64,000 nt of DNA, from assembly GCA_963849955.1 (NCBI GenBank), contig CAWKJU010000014.1, forward strand, positions 62,001 to 126,000, written 5' to 3'. The notes under the pieces were generated by a model. It made no database searches. It saw nothing but the letters and a program-made list of their open reading frames with translations, and was not told the origin of the DNA. Position numbers and translations under genes: made by a program. The DNA is from CAWFGW01 sp963849955. Lineage in GTDB: Bacteria; Bacteroidota; Bacteroidia; Cytophagales; JAAEPT01. Shown here piece after piece: positions 36,524-45,800 of this stretch (its first letter is position 1; every line of letters begins with the position of its first letter).

Positions 36524-37966
36524 TTATTGAACTGAAATAGACTTTGTTGCAATACCAGCTTCAGTTATTACTGTTACTTGGTAGATTCCTGCTGGTAATG
36601 AAGAAACATCAATTTTTTTTCCATTAGCTGAAAGCTGCAATTCAACTCCTAACACGTTTATAGCAGAAGCACTTAATATTTCTGAATTACAATTGATAAC
36701 ATTAGTTGCAGGATTTGGGAAAAGAGACAATTCAGCAAAAGCTTCTTCTGAACTTTCTCCCATTCTGTTGCCGTTTGAAGCAGGAAGCATTTGGTAGAAG
36801 TTGGCTTTAAATGCACCACCGTCTGCATAACCTTCGTAGTATAAATTAGGCGCACCACTTACTACAGTAGAATTGTGTATAGCTACAGAATAGCCCAGTA
36901 ATTTTATATCATCTAATCCGTAGGGGCTTGCATTTTTATTTACATACATTTTCCCTACGTGTGCAAAATTATACACCCAGTTGTTTCCAACCTGATGGCT
37001 TTTTAACTCGAAATAACGCACTTCACCCTCACCAGCGTTAACACTTAGCATACCTGCAACCAAACGAGAACCCTCTATTGCTAAATCACTAGCAGCGTTA
37101 TTACCAAGAGTTAATGTTTGGAATTCATACCAGGTATTATCCCAGTGTTTTTTATACACTTTAATGTAGTTGCTTGAAGATGAAGCTGCATATTCATCGC
37201 TTATAGTCACATTTTGACCTACTTGGCTGCTTCCCTGAGATGCTGATGAAAACACCCAATTGTTTCCGTCAAATCTATAGATATAAAATGAGCTTATACC
37301 TGGAGCAGCCACAATCAAGTTGCTGTTTTTTATTTCTACATCATTGCCAAACCATGCGTCTTGAACCCATCCATATTGATTTGTTCTAAATGGTGAAGCA
37401 CTAAAGTTAGGGAGTGGTAACCATCCTTTATCTTCCCATACTCCTGTTCCATCATTTCTGCGGAACATTTTCACACCACCATCAACACCTTTTTTTGATG
37501 CACCAACAGCAATCCAGCTACCACTAATAGCTACTGCCTCGCCAAAACGGGTTCCAGTTTCACTTGATCCCTGATAAAGATATTGTGAAATTTGAGATGA
37601 ATAATGGGATCCGTCCCATGTCTTTTTAGCAATTCCTACTTTTTGAGCTAGAGGAGCACCCATTACAATAGCATGTTGACCAATTGCTACAGTTTTTGGA
37701 CCACCCAAACCATCACTTGTACTAATAGGTGAAGTTCGGTAGGAGCGAACAAACTGGTTGTTATTATATAACATTGCTGAACCATTTGTACTGTTGTAGC
37801 CAAATTTACTGCCTACTACGGTGTATTGGTCGTACAGGTCAATCGACTGTCCACGTTCCAATTCTAAAATGGGGAACTTTACCAACTCCGTAGCTGGGGT
37901 TTGTGCTTGCACATTCATTGACGCGGCTAAAAATAAGCTGCACGCCATTAGTTGTAATCTTTTCAT
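36524..37966 (-). CDS. FG-GAP-like repeat protein with T9SS sorting domain
   Basis: A 480-residue secreted protein. The signal peptide is MKRLQLMACSLFLAASMNVQAQ; the ATG at 37966 is preferred over one 12 codons upstream. The body has propeller-like repeats of the form GTRFGEAVAISGSWIAVGA and AYSVAIHNSTVVSGAPN, as in integrin-type FG-GAP proteins. A T9SS type A tail (LSLFPNPATNVIN, GIYQVTVITEAGIATKSIS) ends it. Probably surface-attached or released; the ligand is unknown. Its 3' end faces the barrel gene across a shared terminator. Confidence 0.82.
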   Translation of the reverse strand: MKRLQLMACSLFLAASMNVQAQTPATELVKFPILELERGQSIDLYDQYTVVGSKFGYNSTNGSAMLYNNNQFVRSYRTSPISTSDGLGGPKTVAIGQHAIVMGAPLAQKVGIAKKTWDGSHYSSQISQYLYQGSSETGTRFGEAVAISGSWIAVGASKKGVDGGVKMFRRNDGTGVWEDKGWLPLPNFSASPFRTNQYGWVQDAWFGNDVEIKNSNLIVAAPGISSFYIYRFDGNNWVFSSASQGSSQVGQNVTISDEYAASSSSNYIKVYKKHWDNTWYEFQTLTLGNNAASDLAIEGSRLVAGMLSVNAGEGEVRYFELKSHQVGNNWVYNFAHVGKMYVNKNASPYGLDDIKLLGYSVAIHNSTVVSGAPNLYYEGYADGGAFKANFYQMLPASNGNRMGESSEEAFAELSLFPNPATNVINCNSEILSASAINVLGVELQLSANGKKIDVSSLPAGIYQVTVITEAGIATKSISVQ

Positions 37967-38133
37967 AATTTTTATTTGGTTAGATTTAAAATAACTATGC
38001 ATGCAAAATCAATAAAAAATGAATGATTACCCCTTCGTACTTCACCTTCGGAGGCGGTTAGTTTAGCATCGTTGAACATCTACAAATAATCGTTAAAAAG
38101 CTTCTTTGTATAGACAAAGGACTGTTTATAAAA

Positions 38134-38172
38134 AAATAGCTACACCTAAATTGAAAGTAAGTGTAGCTATTT
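38134..38172 (-). terminator. Terminator after the first beta-barrel gene
   Basis: AAATAGCTACAC (38134-38145) and GTGTAGCTATTT (38161-38172) form a 12-bp stem; on the minus strand it continues into Ts, 27 bases after the stop of the gene at 38199. Confidence 0.85.
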
Positions 38173-38198
38173 ATTAGAACATTATAATTACCAAAAAT

Positions 38199-38843
38199 TT
38201 ATTCTTTAATCATTACAGATGTATCTTCTTTCTCTTTAGACAACTTGAAACCAAAGCCAACAGACATTGAAAATTGTCCAGTTTGTGCCTTTCCATCTTG
38301 CAGCACATTTATCATCCCATTACCGTATCTAAAGTCAAGTGTTAAAACAACAAAATCAGATTCTAAATCAATACCAGCTCCATATATAGTAGATAAGTTA
38401 AAAGAACTAAATTGATCATCAACAGGCATTGACGAACCATCGGAAGATTGAATTTCATTAGTGACTTCTCCCACTTTAAATCCAGCACTCTCTCCTATGT
38501 AAGCGAATGGGTATACTGATCCACCTAACGGGATTTTTATTTTCAAGAGTAATGGAAATTCCAAATAAGACAATTTAGGATCATAAGTGATAGAATCGTA
38601 TTTATATTTACCTCCCATTTGAGTGTATAGCATTTCAATTTGAAAATCAATAAACTCTGCAAATCCTAAGCTGGCAAATCCTCCAATGGTAGGGCCAGCA
38701 TTTGTTTCTGCATTGCTAATAGAATTGCCGTTAAACTTACTGAACGCTACACCTCCTTTAAAACCAAGGGAAGTTTGGATTTGGGCATGACTCATTGCTG
38801 AGATCAAACCTAATAACAAGATTAGTGTAATATTTTTTTTCAT
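38199..38843 (-). CDS. Small outer-membrane beta-barrel protein (PorT-like)
   Basis: A 214-residue protein with signal peptide (MKKNITLILLLGLISAMSHA) and an eight-strand barrel pattern (SLGFKGGVAFSKFNG, GAGIDLESDFVVLTLDFRYG, FSMSVGFGFKLSK). It belongs to the Bacteroidetes porin-family/outer-membrane beta-barrel domain group. The next gene upstream is a close paralogue, so it arose by tandem duplication. Function unknown; no partner genes. Confidence 0.85.
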   Translation of the reverse strand: MKKNITLILLLGLISAMSHAQIQTSLGFKGGVAFSKFNGNSISNAETNAGPTIGGFASLGFAEFIDFQIEMLYTQMGGKYKYDSITYDPKLSYLEFPLLLKIKIPLGGSVYPFAYIGESAGFKVGEVTNEIQSSDGSSMPVDDQFSSFNLSTIYGAGIDLESDFVVLTLDFRYGNGMINVLQDGKAQTGQFSMSVGFGFKLSKEKEDTSVMIKE

Positions 38844-39044
38844 TTTTTTATTGAGGTTTAGTTTCCATTTCTTTACCTAAAACTATACCGACAACAAAAC
38901 AAAGCTATTGTGTTGCTTAAAAGGTACTTACAAATTAAATTTTGACTATTAAGCTGCATCCCCTCCCTTATTTGTAGAAAAAAATTCACAATCAAGTCAT
39001 TGATAAGCTTAACTCTTTTTTTGACCACACTAAACAACAAATGT

Positions 39045-39656
39045 TTAGTCCTTTTTTGATATATCAAAGCCTAAGCCTACTGTCATTGAAAAATAACCAC
39101 TTTCACCTTCACCTTCCTTAAGAATATTGATCATTCCATTTCCATAACGTAAATCTAAACTCAATACGGCAAAATCAGATTCTAAATCAATACCCGCACC
39201 ATATATAGTGGTTAAGTTGAATCCTTTAAATTGATCTGCTATGGGTTGAGATATACCTGTGCTTTCAATAAGATTGGTATTCTCACCTACTTTAAAACCC
39301 ACAGACTCTCCGATAAATGCATATGGATAAATGGATTCTCCGATAGGGATTTTTATTTTTAAGAGAAGAGGAAATTCCAAATAAGATAACTTAGGGTCAT
39401 ACACTTGATTTTCGTACGTATATCTGCCTCCTATTTGGGTATATAAGACCTCGAATTGGAAGTCAGCGAAATTTGCAAATCCTAAATTAGCAAACCCTCC
39501 GATGGTGGGTCCAGCATTCGTCTCAGCATCACTGATAGATTCACCATTGAATTTGCTAAAAGCAACCCCACCTTTAAAACCTAGTGAAGTCGCTATTTGT
39601 GCGTGACTTGAATAAAACATTACTGATAATAACAATAGGGAATATATTTTTTTCAT
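39045..39656 (-). CDS. Small outer-membrane beta-barrel protein, tandem paralogue
   Basis: A 203-residue barrel protein starting at the signal peptide MKKIYSLLLLSVMFYSSHA; a longer frame from 39713 would hide the signal. It is very similar to the gene at 38199 throughout (GFKGGVAFSKFNGESIS, AGPTIGGFANLGFA, YDPKLSYLEFPLLLKIKIP). The two are separated by 201 bases without a clear ORF, and both face the same way. Probably independently transcribed copies under separate control. Confidence 0.85.
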   Translation of the reverse strand: MKKIYSLLLLSVMFYSSHAQIATSLGFKGGVAFSKFNGESISDAETNAGPTIGGFANLGFANFADFQFEVLYTQIGGRYTYENQVYDPKLSYLEFPLLLKIKIPIGESIYPYAFIGESVGFKVGENTNLIESTGISQPIADQFKGFNLTTIYGAGIDLESDFAVLSLDLRYGNGMINILKEGEGESGYFSMTVGLGFDISKKD

Positions 39657-39824
39657 TTGATAAATGTTTTTTGTTTGAAAATCAATTGTATATCCAGAAA
39701 AATCATACCCCATTTAATAACCACAATGAACACTGTACAGGTGCTTTTGAAGAAATAAAGTGTGTAATTATTAAGACACTGTAGAATTGAATTCACTAAC
39801 GTGATTTACAGTTTTAAGTAAAAA

Positions 39825-39870
39825 TTTAAAAAAAGAAAATCGAGAATTACATTAAAGTGTAATTCTCGAT
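39825..39870 (-). terminator. Terminator of the Tc toxin operon
   Basis: ATCGAGAATTACA (39839-39851) and TGTAATTCTCGAT (39858-39870) form a perfect 13-bp stem with a 6-base loop. On the minus strand a T-rich tail follows. It starts 6 bases after the tcA stop. Confidence 0.9.
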
Positions 39871-39876
39871 AATATT

Positions 39877-42800
39877 TCATTCTATATTATATTCCAGATA
39901 AAGAATAATATCTTCTAACTTTTCATTATCAACTGCTATAATAGGTCCTGCAGCAGCAGGCGTTGGAGATAAATCCCCGCCATTTAGTATAGATATAATA
40001 TGATCTTTAAGAATTCCAGTATTAAACAAACTGCCCAAATCTTTACTATATAAATCTCCTAAAGTAGGGTCTTTAGTAAATCCCGTTTGTGAAACATCAT
40101 TTAGGCTTATATCTAAACCAGCAACAGTTTGGTTAGGTGGTGTGACTACTATTAGTTTGGCTTTATTAACCTTTAAGTTTTTTCCATTCATAAAAAATGG
40201 GAAGTGTTTACTTTGAATTTTAACCGTAATAGGCGAATTCACCACTTGGTTTGTCAACCTGTGAAAATCATTTGAAAACTCTTGTCTAAAACTAAAGGTC
40301 CGTGAAAGGGAATTGTTTTTCAATACATTTAGAAGGGTTCCTTCAATACTATCATTTTGCTCTTCCACTTTGTCTCGGAACAACTCGTCATACTCTGCTA
40401 CATAACTAATGTGAATAATTACATCATTGATTGTACTGTAATCGAATTGTCTAAAATTTTTAGGTAAAGACAATTTCCAAGAGCTAATTGCCCCAGCCCC
40501 TTCAAAAGGCATATATCGATCATCTCTGAAGTTCAATTGGAATACTCCAGCATCATTTTGCGCGGTACTCGTTGCAATAGTAGTCGTGCGTGATTTTGGA
40601 ACTTCTTTTAGTTCTGATGTACTCAACTTCGGTTCCATTCTAACCCTACTTGATTGAAGTGATAGGTTTGCACTTACATTCGTATAAGGACCTGTGATGG
40701 ATGGAATCGTAAGCCTCACCGATTGAATTTTTCTTCGATATTGACCTGGGTAAAATAAATCGAAGAAAACTTCGGGCACACTAAACTCACACGAACCTGT
40801 TTGTTTTAACAATAAAAGCGCATTAGGATCAATTTGAGTTAATGAGAAAGCTTGGTCTATTTCATTTTTTCGATAATTTGTTTCTAAATAACGTCTCTCC
40901 ATTGTTTGTAAAGACATCATCAATTTTTCGCCTGACAACAACCCTCCTCTAGAGGCTTCAAAATAATTACCATCAAGAAAAATGGTGTTATCATCCCTTT
41001 CATAACGATAAGCTTGTTCAGCTAAACGAGCAATGGATAGGGCATTGTTATACGCTTCTCTAAACAAGCGTTGCATTGTTGAGGATAACCAGGTGTACAA
41101 ACCTAGATTGGAAAATTTTTCACCATAAAAATCCATTACATCTTTATTGTGTTCAATATTCTTTTGATGAATTTTTTCAGACTCAATTAAAATATCTCTT
41201 CGAATTTCAGCCGCGATAAGGTTTTTCTCCGTTTGTTTCACCTCATATTGAAGTAATTGCTTTTGATGTTTCCAACCTTGTGATCTTCTGTCAAACCCAG
41301 CTTCCAAACCAGCTGATGAAGATATAGCTTCCGCAACAGAGGCGGCATCTTTCATAACCATTGCCCAAGCATTGGCACTATTACCAGTTTCTTGTCCTCC
41401 ATATTTCATAGCAAACGGAGAACCCACTTGAGGAATTAAGTATAATATCCCTGCAATTGTATCTGTTAATCCTGCTGCGATTTGCAATGCTGATACTGAG
41501 TGTCTAAATATCTGTTGGGCCCTTTCGTTAGGATTTATATGTTCTGAAACTAAACTTTCATAATATCCAATTTGATAATTTAAAGATGATAAGCGATCGT
41601 TTAATACCTTAATTCCTTCATTTGCACTATCAATCTCTAGCCTTCTACTTTTTGAAGACATTTCGAGTATGTTATTTTGTTGCTTCATACGCAATAAAGA
41701 CAAATCCTCACCATTTTTCTTTTCTATTGCAGTCAATAAGGAAGATCCAAAACTTTGGACCATCGATGTAAATGATTTTGCTTTTTCTAAAATATAAGTA
41801 AACCGATAAGGAGGGAGATTTCCGCTAATTGAATTCAAAATATCATCTAATGAAAGACCAGCTGCCCGTGCACGCACTAACAATCGGGGATCAATTTCTG
41901 GTGAGAATAAAGCCAATTGTCTTTTCTGACCTTGTATGTTCATACAATTTCGGATTTTATATAACCGATCATCTACTCGATCATAGTAGCTCAATAAATC
42001 TTTATTTCCAGGCACACAAAATACAGGAGAAATATGCTTGAGAATGCTCCAACTAAATGATGGGATTCGATATTTTCCTTTAGTATATATGGAGTCTTTC
42101 TTCCAATTCAAACCCCTAATAGTACCTCTGGAAAACTCTGCTGTCACTTTATCATTTACAGGTTTTATAGTTGTTTCTGGAAAATATTCTTTCCGTAAAG
42201 CGGCTAATTCTTCATATTCAAAAGTGATGTTGCCATACTCCAACGACCGATAACTGGCTTTATCGTTTTTCATTAAGCTTCTGTAGGTCTGCTTTGATTT
42301 TTCTTTGATTTCATTGTTTTCAATAAAATTAGTTTTTCGCTTTTGTGTTTTTCTTGAAGCCGTTTTCACTATGGTATAACTTTCCAATTCCGCCAGAAAC
42401 TCAGACCCGCTGTTAAGTAGTGGTTGGATATTTTCATATGTTTTAGGATTAGCTTTTCCTTCTCCGCAATCACCAATTTGAGCTGGACGGTCACCCAATA
42501 TTTCTTTGGCTATAACATATAATAGAGTTGCTTCATTTATAGATTCCATGGTGTCTTGAGAAAACAATTGATCACCCCAATCCAATAAATTATCGATGTA
42601 CTTCATTACAATGCATTTTTGATAAGCACTCATTCGTAACCTAGCAATTGCATGCGGATTAAAAGGATCTTTTTTATAAACTTCAATAGCTTCTTTATCA
42701 TTGAGTTGATCTCTCAGTTTTTGGGTATCAATATCTCTAAATTCCAAGTATTGCCAATTTCTGTCCAACGCCATTTTTTTCTTTTGTGCTGAAGTAAGAC

Positions 42801-45800
42801 CTGGTGTTGAAAAATCAATCACTTCATTTGCTCCAGGATTAAAAATATAATGATACCATTTTTGGGCCTCTGCGTATTTACCCTGGCTATTCAAATGATT
42901 AGCTAATAAAAACGGAATATGAAAGAATATTTCCCTATAATAATTACCATACGCACCTTTAAAGTCGATTTTGTCACTAGCAACTAAATTTTCAATTTTA
43001 CCAGGAGTTATATTTATTGGTACTGGTGCTTCTTTTAGTTTTTTCTGCGTCTCAATACTGAGAGTCGTTTCTATACCACTTGTAAATAACGTACGTGTAA
43101 GTGTTTCGCTTAACGTAGTACCGATTCGTTTTACAATAAATTCGTTCCCTTCTACTGTAGATCCTTGTAATAATAGCAAATCACCTTGCGAGTCAATAAT
43201 TGCATCGCTGAAAATTCCATTAATTATTTGAACACTGCTCCCTCTTTCTAAACTACCGATCTGTTCTTTTCTCACATCATCAAACGAGGAATTTAAAGTA
43301 ATTTCTTTCCAATGTCTTTTTAATAGCTCATCATCTTTCAAGGTGTTAACTAATAACGAACCATAGGCATAATTATCAAATAATTGTGAATTGGGAGAAC
43401 TAGCTCGAAATAGAACGTTCCCTTCTTTTTTTATTATTTTGCCTGGCTTATTTTTAGCAACCGTTATACTTTCTTTTGCAGGATCAGTAAAGCCTGTTAT
43501 GTTTGACATTTGAACACCCAAGTTTTGAACATCGAGCTTATAAAAATCAACTGCTGACCTCATTTGATAACCAGCACCTGTTAATATTAGTTTTCCACTG
43601 GAATCTATGTAAGGATATACTTGGTCCCAAAGATGCCCTTCTAAAGTATATCCATCTATTGGTTCATAATGTGGTTCTAAACCGAACCGAGGTGTTTTGA
43701 GCTTATTGATGGCCTCTCTTACATCATCCCATTCGTCACTGTTCCAAACAAAAAATGGAAATGATCTTAAAATATCTCGAAGTTCATTTTGAAATTCTGA
43801 TCTTTCATGATCTTCTGCTAATGGATCCTGTAAAACTCCATTATTACCTCCGAACGGATAGCAATTCTTCAAATTTAGTTTTTGAGGGGAAGACCATGAA
43901 CCATCCAACTTTAAAGTGGTAAACTCAATCGATAATTTGTGACTATAACCAGTGAAAATTGATCGATTATTATCAAAAACAGTATTCGCTAATGTGGTTA
44001 CATTTACCCAAAAAACATGAACTCTTCCGTTGTAAGTAATTGGAGCTACTTTCTTAACAGGAATTTGCACAGTTATTTTTTCCCATGAACCCCAAACTAC
44101 TCCTCTATTATCATTTTTTTCTGCATAATAAAGGTTTTCTACTCTTCGATAATAATATACAGCTGGTTCATCTGCTGTTACTCCAAAGAGGTGAAGTACG
44201 TCTGTTTCACTTTTTTCATCTTTTTCCTGATAAGAGCCAGCTATTTTTAAATGTGCTACTTCGTCAAAGCCCCGCATATATTTTGCATAAGCATCTAAAA
44301 CAGTATCTGCATTTATCTCTTGCTGTAAAAGTTCATTTTCAAGTTCTTCAAACAAAGGTGATTTATCGTCTCTAAGCTCTGGCTCTATGTAATTTTCTGG
44401 ATAAAGAAACACTTTTCTATTGGCTTCCCAGACTCTGTAATTTTTTCTCCATTCCCATTCTTCTGCTGGCACATCACTCGCTAATACGTGCACCCGACCT
44501 GAAGTTCCTGGCTCTAAATCATCTTGCTCTAGATTTAAAAGTATGCGATGAATATAAAGTTGTAAACTCATGGTAGCTGCAACTAAATGTGATGTTCTCG
44601 CACAACCTTCTAACTCGGTATCAATTAAAAAATAGTGGAATAAATCATTTTCATTTTCAAACTGTGGAAATCCAGAATGTATTAGATACGTAGTGAGTGA
44701 AGTTCTTTTTTTACCCCGAAGCTTATCTTGATACTTTTCTAACTTTTCCTTTCGTTCATCTTCAGTCTTGTACTTACTTCTAAAGGCACCTATTAAGGCT
44801 TGAGTAGCCGCATTTAAGTCAACATATTGCGTAGAAATAATTTTGGGTAAAACTGAACCACTTACGCCTGTATAATTGATAAAATCAGCTATACTTTTGT
44901 ATTTATTAAGTGATTCGATTGCATTAGAAGAAGAAGGCATTATTGCGTGTATTGACGCTAACTGTTCTTCCTTTATTTCTAAAAGTGCTGCTAACTTTTC
45001 TTGATCTGATGTCTGATACTGTGTGGTTGAAACGTATGAATTTAGAACAGTGTTTAACAATTCAATATTGTTACTCTCATCCTCTTTTAAAACAATGAGC
45101 TTTTTATATGCCTGTATTTTTTTTATGTTTTCAATTGTAACGGTATCAATTGACGTAATTCCAACTATTGAAAGATGGTCCAAAATATAGGTGATTGACT
45201 TCGTATTGAATTTTTTATCTTTAAGTAATACACTTAACGGAAGTAACTTTTCTATCAATGAAGGTAACGCTACTGCAGGTGTAGTAACCCCTTGCAGCTC
45301 CAGCGTATAAGCGTCTGTATCTAAATCAATACCTAGCGTTGTAATAAGTTTAGTTATGACCTCTTCAGATAACTTTAGTTCACTGGATAGGTAAAATGGA
45401 AGTAAATAATTAGGGTGATAGGTGGTTAAAAATTCTCTTATTTCAATTTCTGGTTTCGTAATCCCCGCTGGGATATTAATTGCTACCGTTGGATCAAAAT
45501 CTGGTTTCAACCAAAAGTTTGTACTTTCAGGTGCTTGTTCTATGATCGTGCTATTGGCAAGAATAAGCTGCTTTGATTGACTTTCGGTAATACCATCAAA
45601 TGAGGCAAAAACTGTTTCAGCAAATTGAAGAGCATTGGCAGTTTTTACTTCTTCAATTATTGAAGTAGATATACCTTCTTTCGTTTTAAAATTTTCAGGA
45701 TTTATAACTTCTCCATTTTCAAGTATGAAATTCAGCTCATCAAAAGAATAAGTAGAAGATTTCCACCATCTATGAAAATCTAATAGTGCATAAATGTGAT

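Noticed and set aside
38873..39067. 64-codon minus-strand frame between the two beta-barrel genes
   Set aside because: No signal peptide, no family resemblance, and it overlaps the 3' end of the neighbouring gene; treated as non-coding.
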